A DNA stretch of 64,000 nucleotides from Maylandia zebra (lineage: Eukaryota > Chordata > Actinopteri > Cichliformes > Cichlidae), in assembly GCF_041146795.1 (NCBI RefSeq), contig NC_135187.1:21831056-21895055 (forward strand), written 5' to 3'. Below the pieces are notes generated by a model. The model had not been told where the DNA came from and did not search any database. It was given only the letters and a program-made list of their open reading frames with translations. The position numbers and the translations under genes are program-made. Of the stretch, positions 35,411 to 46,000 are shown piece after piece; the first letter of the stretch is position 1, and every line of letters begins with the position of its first letter.

Positions 35411-38400
35411 GAGAAATATAAAAAACAAAAACAAAAAACATTCAAAAAATCACAAATACAGCATGAAAAGTACAGACAGTGGCTGCCAGTGGACACTTTT
35501 CTTTGGTGCACTTCAGCTCTTTGTATGTTATAACTTTACTCTTCTCTTTGGCTAGCTAGGGTCAACAACAGCACAAGCAAGAGTAGCCCACAGACTGGTT
35601 ATACAACTTATTTTTGACACTACCCCCATCTAAAAACAGACGCTCTCTACAGGTAGAAGGACTGCCAACACGCTAACCCCGCTGAACCATAATTTCCCCT
35701 TTTCACTCAGCATGTCCTGTGCTCAGAACTCCTCTGATGTCTCAACACCTCTGCAGTCTGATCCTCTTTTCCAACTCTCAGGACGGAAAATCACAGAAAA
35801 TGGTGATTTGCATTCCTGGCTGCCATTGGCTGGTCCGTATGAAAGAACGAGCCCTCCGAGTTCCTCCCCGTTGCCAAGCACTCAGATGATGGACGGCTCA
35901 TGGAAGAGGGATTATGGAGAGGATCAGAGGGTTTGTTCTTGTACAAAACATCACTGCCGCTTCACTCATGTAAACATGCGTGCGTGTGCATGTGCATATG
36001 CATGCTATTAAAGGCGCAGGCGAACATCAGCGGGATGTGTGGTTTTAATTCCTCCAGTTCTGGTCACACTAGCAGGAAATCTGAACTCTACCCGAGACCT
36101 GCTGTGTGGGAGTGAGCACATTTTGCAAGTTTATAGTCTACGGTGAACAGTGCTACGCCCCTTGAGATTGTGAAGCACAAATGCACACTCAGAACCTGCC
36201 CCATAAGGCATCCATCCCATGAGAACTATTCAGCTGATGTTTGTATATTCTGTCCACCCCTATTCTGTATCCTCCTGTGCCCCAGGCTCTGCGGAGAACT
36301 GGGCTCTGAGAGCAGCCGTCACTCTTAGTTCCTCTCAGTGACTTGAGAATCACAAAAGAGGCCAGTGAGCTCTGTCCTGCCTTCAGGTCAAGATGTCACT
36401 TCACTGGCTGGTTCCAGGGGAAGTTTACAGGGCAATTTGTAAACTTCCTTTAACCTTGAGCTGCAGTGGCAGACTCATAAGAACAGTGTGTATTTGAAAA
36501 TGTACATGAGTGTGTAATAACTGGCTATTCATGCAACAACTCCAATCACATAGCCATCCATGCTGTCGTGCCTCTCACCCATCACCTTCTGCCTCCAGAC
36601 AAACCCTATGTAGGTCACTCCAGCTGCTCAATAAGAGGATTACACTGCGACCCCCTAAGATGGCTATCTTAGCAGATCAGTGTATGCTTAATTTTTTTAA
36701 CCATAACCATGTTTCCCAAACAGTCATCATTTTATGACTGCAGCTGCAGGATGTTGATTAAGCCACCTCAGTTTCTCCCGATCCACCTCTACGATGAGCA
36801 AACCGCTCCATCCTTGTGCTGATTCACGCTTACCTCTGCTCATCACCTGATGCTCAAATCACCACCATTTTCAAGGCAATAAATTTCTGCACTGGAGCGA
36901 TTTCCACACATCACCAAGAAATGACCTCAATTTCCTCTCTGGTGAGGTTCCAGCTGGTGGGATGTCTGCGCTTTGCCTCACAGCTTGGGAGGATATAATT
37001 ACACAGCTCGTCAGAAACTCTCAGCGCCCAGCGCGCATCATCTTAATAACGAGTACCCTCCTGACATAATCTAACCCGCCACATGGCCATGCCTGCATCT
37101 TTGCAGCCTTTCCGCGTTCCCAGCCTCCTGCTAGTGATCGTTAGTGTTAAGGAAGAGAGAGGGAGGGGATGGAGTGGGGAGAGGTGATGCAACAGTGCTT
37201 AAAAATGACAGCAAAAGTTTAAAGATGAGAAACCTGATGAGCGGTGTGGGGTGGTAAAAAGGCGAGAAGAGATGGGAAAATGAAGGATTTTGTCTTATTT
37301 CATATTTGGATTTTTAAAATTATTTTTTGCCAAATACTGCAATCAGATTTAGCCTCTGTCTAAAACTACAGCCTGCAGTATCCTGCTAGCTGAGCCTCCT
37401 CCAGGAAATGGACCGAGACTTTGATCTGGTATGCGCTAACGATGGCCTTACATCATCTCAATGCAAATAAGCTTCCAGAAAGAAAAAAAGAGGAAGCTGT
37501 TGATCTTAGATATTTATTCTATCATCTTCCCTATTTTCATCACTCAGTTTTTGTGGAGTTTGTAAAGGAGATTCAACCTTTTATTTACCAATTTGAGCAA
37601 GAAAGACATGTAAAACCAGGCCGTCTTTTTTGGCAAACAGCTTGTTTTATTGCTGGTTTGTAGTGGCATGCTTCTTTAAGGCCTCTGTGATGGATAAAAT
37701 CTGGTGAATCAGCAGTATAGGCTGCAGCAAAAACTGCCAGACATTTGCCTGGCAGCGATTCTGACACAAGGTTCTTTTCAAAATAATGTTCCTTTGCACT
37801 TGAGGCTTAGTTTGGTGTTCGCAGAGATGCCGTTTGCTCATGATAACAGTTACTATGGTGTCAGTTACACGTTAACAACAGGGAGGTGCAGCCTGGTGGA
37901 GGGCAGGGAGGGATTATTATGTAGATAACAGCTTTCTCATACATGTGTTGTTCATAGCTGGGAGGCCTGAGTCATTCCACTTTCCCCAGTCCATTGCTCT
38001 ATGTCTCTACCCTCCCTCCTATCTCCCACACATGATAATTAATAATAGAAACGACGAAGCTTCGGAGGGTTGGATTTGGGGTTCAGCATGGCTCACTGAC
38101 CGGGGGCATATGTTTAACTCCGAGATGACACAAGGGGGAAATGCATAGCTGGGCTGAGAAGTCTTACTTCAGCAGAACAATAAAGGTCATCCTGAATCAT
38201 GACTCAGAAGTCTTAAAGGACATCCCCAGCAGCCACTACAGACTTGCTCTGATGTGCTTAACTAACTCAGTCTCCTTTCTTTCCTCCTTTTGTTTACACT
38301 AAGAGAGTCACTAAATCTGATTAGATCATTGACATGAACAGAGAAACACCCATAAGCGCCTGTTAAGATGCAACAAGATACATCTATTCCTCTCAGGGGT

Positions 38401-39449
38401 CTGCATAGCCTGTGTAGCACCTCTGGACAGATCCACAGTGATGTTGTGTATGTGCATGGGCTTCCCCCGTCACGTGCACGATGCTAAACTGCTTATAAAG
38501 CTTGCCCAGTGACCCTGTGCTGTGTTCCTCTGAGCAAGGAAGTCTCCCTGGTTTTATGTTTCGATTAAGTGGCAGTATAAAGTGGTTCTGACATCATGTA
38601 AGGAGATTATTATGGGATGGTGCACTCATTCATTTCCAGTGGAGGACAGAAAATAAAAATCAATGCAGTCGTCTAGCTGTACCTCTGGTTGGCCAGTTTG
38701 TGCCAAGCCAAGGGTCTGCTGTGTTTTCATTCAGCTTTAGCTCAGTGTGCTGATGCTCGCTGGTAAAGTTTTTGTCTAGTCAACAAAATAAAAGAAATAA
38801 AAGAGTTTTAATTTGGTCTGATGACAGAGTAAAAAATCTATCTTTCTCGCTCTCTGTCCTTTCCTTGAGCCCACCCTCCTTTGCTGGTGGATGTTGCAGT
38901 CAGTCAGTCACACTGGGACGTACGCGTGTTCCAGCCTTCTCATCCTGTCAGCGCAACAACCCGCAGCTCTTTCCTCTTATCTTCCTGGAATCGGCGCACG
39001 GATCTGGCGCACGGATCCGCGCGCTCGAACAAGTGTGCCACATCCCGTGCCAAACGCCTGAGCCGCTTTGGCTGACCGGACAACCGTGCGCTCAACCATC
39101 TCGCCACACGTGCGGCCATTTTTTTGTTACCCATCCGAGCCATTGTGGCGTAAGCACACTTACGACTACAACCCATCCCATGTATTCCTCGTCACGATAG
39201 GCAGGAGTAAAGGGGGGAGGAAAGGACGCGTCCGGGTTCACAGTAAGCGCCCACAGCGAGCTGTTACGTGTGAGTGGAGCTTGTTCTGACAAGCAGAGGG
39301 GACGAACCTCTCCTTCTTCTGTCAAACTCCACTGCTGTACCTCAAACACACACACACAGCTAAGTGTCTTTGTCTCCCATTTATAGTGCCAGTTGATGAA
39401 TGAATTCCCAACATCCACGTTTCGGATATGATCACGAGCAGTGACTTAC

Positions 39450-39560
39450 CTGTGGATGGCGCGTGCGACTTCGCGGTAGTCCGCCGATCGTCCCGGTTGG
39501 ACATTCAGACCCCCCTCAGCTGTCTGTCCCGGTCCCGCAGCAGACTACCAGAGCACACGA
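39450..39560 (-). CDS. pals2: First exon of pals2, with a likely N-terminal coding part
   Basis: GC- and CpG-rich sequence ends on the - strand at a strong donor (CCACAG|gtaagt, exon edge 39450). An ATG at 39502-39504 opens MSNRDDRRTTAKSHAPST and leaves one base. Joined to the core exon (CC before the ATG) this gives [12 protein letters not shown] in frame, adding 19 codons for a 558-residue isoform. This resembles the MPP2 N-terminus that reads [11 protein letters not shown]. If this ATG is not used, the exon is 5' UTR. The 5' end of the exon is approximate. Confidence 0.6.
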
Positions 39561-39660
39561 CGTCAATCAAACCGACACGCCCGGCCTCCTCCCTGACGTC
39601 AGGACACACAGACCAATGAAAGCTGCGGCCCGGCCCTCGCTGAAGTGGAAACAATGTAGA
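39560..39660 (-). promoter_or_regulatory. pals2: pals2 promoter region with CRE and CCAAT box
   Basis: A perfect palindromic CRE, TGACGTCA, lies at 39594-39601. A second half-like CGACGTCA lies near 39558-39565, and a CCAAT on the + strand lies near 39612. All are just upstream of the presumed first exon, in a CpG-rich block. No TATA box was seen, as expected for such a promoter. Confidence 0.55.
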
Positions 39661-40201
39661 TAGTATTTTCTTTTCGTCACATTGTGATGCGCTCATCCAT
39701 TCACGTATGGATATTACGTGAGGCAAGTCCAGCTCAGACTGTGCGGGCATCGCATTTCTAACGTAATGTGCGTTATGTAGTAGAAAATAACTAGAGATGG
39801 CCGGTGCCGTCCTGTTGACCTTCATTTCGCTATTTTTAAAGGAAAGCACAGCTGCTTTGCGCCCTACAGGTGTGCACCGCATTTATTCTTCATTTTGTCT
39901 TTGCGCGGAAAGTACGAGTGAGAGAAAGCAGGGCGTAGATTTAACGTCTTCACTCTGAGGCCTGCTGCTAACTGGTGAAAAACTAGTTTTGAAATGTTTT
40001 GAAATGTTGAGCAACCACTCTGAACTGAACTCACTCGCTGGTCCTGTTTGAACAGTTCCCCCTCCCCTCCTTCGGTGTATTTCAGAAGATTGCGTATCTG
40101 CAGTGGCTCTTCACGACTTAATTTGTACTCTCAGATCTGATTGGGTGTCAGGCTGTGGCACCTAACCGCTCGGATAATTGCAATAGTGCTCCTGGAAATT
40201 A

Positions 40202-40227
40202 CCCCCCCCCCCCCCCCCCCCCCCCAC
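40202..40227. repeat. Poly(C) tract followed by (CA)n
   Basis: A run of about 25 C on the + strand (G on the -), then CA repeats. It lies between the pals2 promoter and the 3' end of npy. The exact length is prone to sequencing error. Confidence 0.9.
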
Positions 40228-40618
40228 ACACACACAACACAACACCACCTCCACTATGTAGTTTGAGATGATGTACTTATATGTGCGGCCACAAGAGAGC
40301 GCCATTAGCCATTCAATTTTGAATTCAACTGGACTGTGCGTGCTTAACTCGGTTTAACTCGCTTCCCTGCCCAATTACCCTGTCTCATAGAGCTTCACCA
40401 GCTGCTACAGTAACTGGAAGACAAGGTGTGGCACAGCAAGTCCGAACCCGATCTCTTCATGGGTGACAAACAGTTTCTGATGATCAGCTTTGAAAACAAG
40501 ACCTCCCTTAAAGCCCTCATTAAAGCCCTCTGATTACTTTTTGCAAATAATATACAACACTGTCATCGTGTCACTCGTCAAACAGATACCAGGGGATGCC
40601 TTTGTTCAAACAGTGAAT

Positions 40619-40624
40619 CTTTAA
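40619..40624 (-). terminator. npy: Candidate poly(A) signal of npy
   Basis: TTTAAT on the + strand reads ATTAAA on the -, about 300 bases past the npy stop. Other weaker signals could serve. Confidence 0.35.
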
Positions 40625-40920
40625 TAGCACAAATATACAATACAATCAGCAGACCCCCCCTCCTCCACTTTACGATCATGTTGCACAGATGACGACTCAG
40701 AATCAAGTATTTACAGTTTTATGGCACAGACTTCAAGCAGTGTTGGGTGTGGCTGATGCGTAAGGAAGAGGGGTTGGATATATACGTTGCGGCTCATGGA
40801 GGCGAAAGGAGGGCAGAGGCGTGGTGTTCGTTTGGTGTAGGACGTAAGTGACGGACATGTAGAGGTCAGAATGTCAGCGCTGGCGGGACAGCAGTGAGCG
40901 AGACGAGAGGGATGGCAGCA

Positions 40921-42163
40921 TCACCACAGTGATGGGTCATATCTGGAGACACGGAGAAAGAGAGAGACAGAGAGGTGTAAAGATCGAGATACAAATACAA
41001 CGACAGAAAAGTTGCGCCTTTAAACGCATACCTTGACTGTGGAAGCGTGTCTGTGCTTTCCTTCAGCAGCAGCTCTGAGACCAGTGTGTCCAGAATCTCA
41101 GGACTGGATCTCTTCCCATACCTGGAGCAGAGCGAGATGGAAAGAAGGAATTAAAAAGGGCGAGCTTAAAAATGAATAACAATAAATATAAATTTCTTTG
41201 TCCAATTACGAGCGAACAACTCTAAGTCATATCTCGCTGTGTCCTTGAGTCATATGTCCAGTCATGAGCTGAGAGAAATCTGTGCAGAATCAGACCCAGC
41301 AGGCTCAGATAGGAGTTCCATCGCAGGTGGTCACATTTGCCTGAAAAGATAAGACGTGACGGCGCATTTGTCCCTCTGGGTGGCTTAACGCCTGCAGAGG
41401 TATCCAGCCCACTGACAGCTGAAAGCCAAGAACAGCGGGTGACTTGCCACTGCACGGTGACAGTCTGGACTTTCTTTTCTTTTTCTTTCTTTCTTCCTTC
41501 CTTTCTTAAAAAAAAAATCAGTGGTAAATGGGCAGCAGGCGATATCTGCTCTGTCACAAGAGAGAACGAATAATCTACAAGACCTGCAAGGTTCAGATAA
41601 CTCCAACAAGTAAAATTCCACCGGACTGCCAGCTTATAGCCTCCTGGCTTTGAATGACATGACAAGCACTGTCAGAAAAAGTCAGTTTCCTTACTGATCA
41701 GTTTGACCAGTTGGAAGATACCAGAGAAATAGAAGAAAAAAAAAGACGTGTTATTGCCTTTACCCGTGTAACTTATGGCATTTCAGCCCAGGGTATAACA
41801 ACGTTTTGAGATAAAATGAAATAGTCCCACTAAAATAGATTTATTAAAAATTATTTTATAAAAAATAAAAGAACAGTGGGGGCAGCATTTGAAGAGGAAA
41901 GAAATAATGAGTAAACAATAAGTACTCTGTTATGTTCAATTCTATTCTATTGGGAGGTTTAATTAGTCCGCCCACCTCTGTCTTGTAATGAGGTTGATGT
42001 AATGTCTCAGGGCTGAGTAGTACTTGGCCAGCTCCTCCGCGGGGGCGTCCTCCCCGGGGTTCTCTGGTTTCACCGGGTATGCCTCCGTCAAGGCGCCCAA
42101 GCAGACCAGCGCCCACAGCAGGAACCCCAGAGTCCCCAGCCAGCTTACCAAGTTAGGATGCAT
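40921..42163 (-). CDS. npy: Neuropeptide Y precursor (npy), complete
   Basis: A secreted 36-residue neuropeptide acting through G-protein-coupled Y receptors; it drives feeding and modulates stress and reproduction in fish. Coding exons: 41976-42163, 41032-41121 and 40921-40942, 300 bases, 99 codons plus stop, the usual fish length. Residues 1-28 are a signal peptide ([20 protein letters not shown]...TEA). The mature peptide, 29-64, starts [20 protein letters not shown] and ends NLITRQRY. GKR at 65-67 is the amidation and cleavage site, followed by a 32-residue flanking peptide ending RYDPSLW. Introns split the Arg before the terminal Tyr and the Arg of SRYDPSLW, as in other NPY genes. The ATG opens its exon directly after the acceptor. 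PYY is excluded by the flanking peptide. Confidence 0.98.
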
Positions 42164-42436
42164 CTGGCAGAGTGAAGTACAGAACAGTTAATTAACATCA
42201 GTGGACACCTGTTATGCTGTGCTGTAAATTTCTTGGATTTGTCATTTATTCTGGATAAATTTCTTTCTGAAAACAAACAAAGCATTTTTTTATTTATTTT
42301 TTTTACTGCAAACAAGGTTAGTATTCCAGAAACCAGGACTTTCATGGCATACCCAGTAGATACGCATTAGAAGTGCTACGGAGAGACTTTAAAAAGCTGA
42401 AATAATATCATGTCAACCTAATATTTACATACTTAC

Positions 42437-42495
42437 TTTCCCCAAGGGTTAGAGCGAGATCTGCGCGCTGTCCTGTGGCGTCTCCTTTTCTCTTC
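42437..42495 (-). other. npy: npy 5' non-coding exon
   Basis: The - strand sequence CTTGGGGAAA|gtaagt gives a donor with the exon edge at 42437, downstream of a TATA box. The transcription start near 42490-42495 is inferred from TATA spacing. NPY genes are known to have a separate non-coding first exon. Confidence 0.65.
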
Positions 42496-42518
42496 TGAGC
42501 GCTTGGTGCGCGCGGCGG

Positions 42519-42610
42519 TTTATATGTGTGCGCCAGACGCGTTGCAGAAAAGCGCGTCAGAGCAGCGCTATCTTTGCCTTTCTTCGCGTGAACGTCACCG
42601 CTGATGCTGT
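42519..42610 (-). promoter_or_regulatory. npy: npy promoter: TATA box and CRE-like site
   Basis: TTTATA at 42519-42524 reads TATAAA on the -, within CACATATAAACCGCC. Upstream, AACGTCA at 42591-42597 reads TGACGTT, a CRE-like site, in CpG-rich sequence. Cyclic-AMP control of NPY is known in vertebrates; use of this site is inference. Confidence 0.65.
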
Positions 42611-42958
42611 CATTAGCGCGAGTGTTTTTTTATATTGAGTATTTGAAGCTCTTCCCATTAGTTTAATAGATGCAAAATAACAACGGAAAGTAGAAACAGA
42701 GTGCGTTAATAACAAGCAGTTTTAGGGATGGTTTTTCCAGACTTTAGCCAACCCTGGTGATACGATGGTATTTTATAATCCAAACCAATTAAGACAAGTC
42801 ATGTCTATGAAGGAGCATAACATAATTATTGGTACAGGATAATTAAATTCTAAAAGGTCCACAGCAAGTGCACAGTTACGCATCTAATGGACAATTTTCC
42901 TATTGGAAATATGCTTGGATTATCTTGACTTGTTATTAATGTAACAATATTTTTATTG

Positions 42959-42968
42959 CACACACACA

Positions 42969-43000
<32 letters not shown>

Positions 43001-43003
43001 CAG
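42959..43003. repeat. (CA)n/(CGCA)n compound microsatellite
   Basis: CA units interrupted by several ACGC units, upstream of npy. Confidence 0.9.
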
Positions 43004-43009
43004 CTGCAT

Positions 43010-46000
43010 TTAAACACACACTGTCACACAGACAGGCTGATACACACGTCAGCTCCTCTGTGGAGGAAGAAGGTAAACAATTTCACAATCAAGTAGTGAT
43101 TCTTCTACATAATGAGATCAATAATCCCATTTGAAGTCACAAAAGAGTGGCAGTAATGCAACACTGTGGGCGAACTTCAAATGATTCCTCTATAGAAGGC
43201 CTCCTCACGAAAGAAACTCCTGTGACGGCGCCCTCGGCTGATCTGGAATAAAAAGACCTCAAACCGACTCACATGTGCATGAGCGCCATTTGACTGAATC
43301 AGTCCACTAATTTCATTTTGCCGTTATTCCCTCAGATGAAATGAGACTGTGACTCTCAACGTGAACAAAAGCCCTAAGTGTGAATGTCACGACACGTCAG
43401 CCAAAGAAGAGCCCAATCTCCAAGGAACCCACTTAATAAGAAAACCCAAATAGCACTTCAAATGAATCTGTATCACCGAGTGCTTCATTTACCTCCCATT
43501 CATAATCCTTTTGTATACCAGCCCGCAGCCGTATAATCTGTCAAAATCAGTATTCTTCAGCAGTGCTGCTTTTTTAAGTTGCGCAGAGGATGCGTTAAGA
43601 GGTTTTTGTGTAACACAGGATGCTAAGAGGGGAGATGAGGGATGGGGCACAAGTGAGAGAGTGTGGAGCACAGAGTCATGACCAAATCGTCATGATCGCA
43701 GGCAGGAATGAGAACTTTCAGTCCTCCTCAGGGCATGCGTGCGCGCAAAGAGAGCACTTCATCAGGTATAACAACGTTTTCAAGGAAACAGCTTGCACGT
43801 ATACGTAGGTGTCTGACTTGTGTGAGTGGAGCAGATGTCTAAAGCACTCCGACAAAGTTGAGAGGTCAAATAGTGTCTGCTTGATTAAAAAGGCGGGGGG
43901 TGGACTTTTAAGTTTTTGACCCGATAATGGCACTAGATAAAACGTTAAAGGAACTAAAACATCTCACCGCTAATGGTGGCACTAAAGGAAAAAGCCAGGG
44001 CATCACCTTGATAGAGATTAGTCATCTAGGATCCGTGCATGCCTGTGAAAAAGTTTGCTGATCCATCCAGCAGGTGTTTAGAAAGTGTACAGCTCCGAAG
44101 AGAAAACGCAGGCTTCCTGGCGATGCTTACAGATGAAGTCATGGGATCACTCATCCACTGGGAAACATGACTGTGTGATCATGAATTCACTGGATGCAAT
44201 GTTGTTGAGATCTTTCAGTTTGCACCAAAGTGAATTAGAGCCAATCAGTACATTTCCATACAAAGATGTGGAGCATTCAGCATTTGCTCCTGTACTATAT
44301 TGTACTTTTAGAGGTCTCTGGGGTCATACCATGTGAGGTACTGCTGTTGTACCCTGGACAGGGTGTAGTTATTTGTATGGTTTAGTTTTTACAGAGAGAA
44401 GTCTTGGTCTTCAGGTGACATTTTTCTATTTTATTCTCTTATTTCTTAATGAGGTACATGGGCTTCCATTAGTTTAGCTTTTTGATTAATTCAGAACAGG
44501 ATTGGCATTTTGTAAAGCATTTCTTAGTCTTGTTTGGCCCTTAGAAAGGTACATGTAGTTACCTTTAGGTCCAATCAGGGGGGAATATTCATGTGGATTG
44601 TTCCTCTAGGGACAGAAATTGACTTTTAGTGTGGCTTATATTTTTGAGAGCATTAAACAGCAACTCAAAAATATTCCTATGCAGGCCTAAAATTTGAACC
44701 CAAAGAACTTCCTTTGAGGCAGTGGATGAATCCCAAACTAAATATGCCTGTCAGACAGTGGATTAGGAGACACGCGCAGACAAATCGGTGTCTTTAGGGA
44801 TACCTTTGAGCTTTTGAAACAGCACGCATCCTTGCCAGCAAGAGTCAAAGAGCCTTTAGACATATAGAAAGAGAAGCTCGGTAGATAAACTCAGGGAAAA
44901 TATAACAAGTGGCGAATAGCACACCACTACATGAAGTCCCCCTCTGCTGCTTGATTGAAAGCTGGATGGAAATGCAATGCAGTTTAAGTGAATCAGAGAC
45001 ATTAATTGTGAGAAAACTCTGCAGTGCAATTCACACTGGACAGGTTTGATGGGTGTAAAAGGGTGCTATTGTAAATCACTGTCAAAAGTATTTATTAATA
45101 CACAGGTGAAAATAGTCCCCAACAAATGCACTTAGTCCTGCTTGAACTTTTCTTCTAGATATCCATTTAAAAAAACAAAAGGGCTATGTCTTTAATTCAT
45201 TATTTAAAGACTATTTTTTTTAACAGTAAGAACAATATATAACACCACCAGCCTTATCATTTTACATCTAAGGTGAGACAGGGGATCAAAAATAATTAGC
45301 TAACAAGTATGCAATTAGGAGACATTTTGCCAGTGACATCTTTGCTTATTTGCGGCTTCTTTCTTACTGCACATACAGAGGATTAGTCTGTGCTTGGGGT
45401 TATAACAGTCTCATCCAGTGTTCTGTTCATTAAATATTTACATCATGATCTATAATTAAAAAAGCTCTGACAACCAGGTCAGATATTGGAGGAAATCTGG
45501 TGAATTTCTGTACATCACAAAAGAGGAAAAGGAAGAGGACGAGGGCACCGTTCTTCAAACTCAGGGGGAGAAAAATGGTTAAGTGACAGGGCTAAGAGAG
45601 TTCAGGGGAAATGTGATCATTCTTTTATGTTAGCATCAGCACTAATAATATCAGTGCTATTAGAAAGATGGCTACCAATCAGCCTAATACAGTCCCAGTT
45701 ATGCTGGCTAATTAGACAAATTAAAAAAATACCTGCAATTAAGTTAACAATGACGTATCAATGCAGCACCTTTAAGGTAACCGCTGCAGAAAATAATTTA
45801 ATGAAGAGCTGGCATTATCAGAAATCGGCTCTGTGGAGACCGACTCCTTCAGAGAGCAAGCTGTTTAAATGCAAATTTGTTTTCTCCTCCTCTCATCAGC
45901 CTCCTGGTTTGTACAATAAGTTCTCTCCCGGGATTTGTAGAGATGAAAAGGCTCGCAATTTTCGGCTGCTCTGAATGACACTTTTCAAATTTACAGTGTG

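Larger units (their letters stand above)
23765..39449 (-). other. pals2: Long first intron of pals2
   Basis: About 15.7 kb between the first exon and the core coding exons. It holds two candidate extra exons (27.8 and 31.4 kb), a SINE at 29.7 kb, Tc1 pieces at 32.0 and 34.9 kb, a 15-base minisatellite at 26.77 kb and small microsatellites. In the remaining stretches, including 24.4-26.7, 28.1-29.7, 29.9-31.4, 33.0-34.8 and 35.5-39.4 kb, I see no gene or named repeat. Confidence 0.6.

Noticed and set aside
38772-39200. Open frame of 142 codons on the + strand upstream of pals2
   Set aside because: Low-complexity composition, no recognisable domain, no splice context, and it overlaps other long frames on both strands. 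It is likely chance in GC-rich sequence.
41222-41665. Open frame of 147 codons on the - strand inside npy
   Set aside because: It lies in the npy intron between the exons at 41121 and 41976, and contains a lysine-rich low-complexity run from a T/C-rich tract. No domain was seen.
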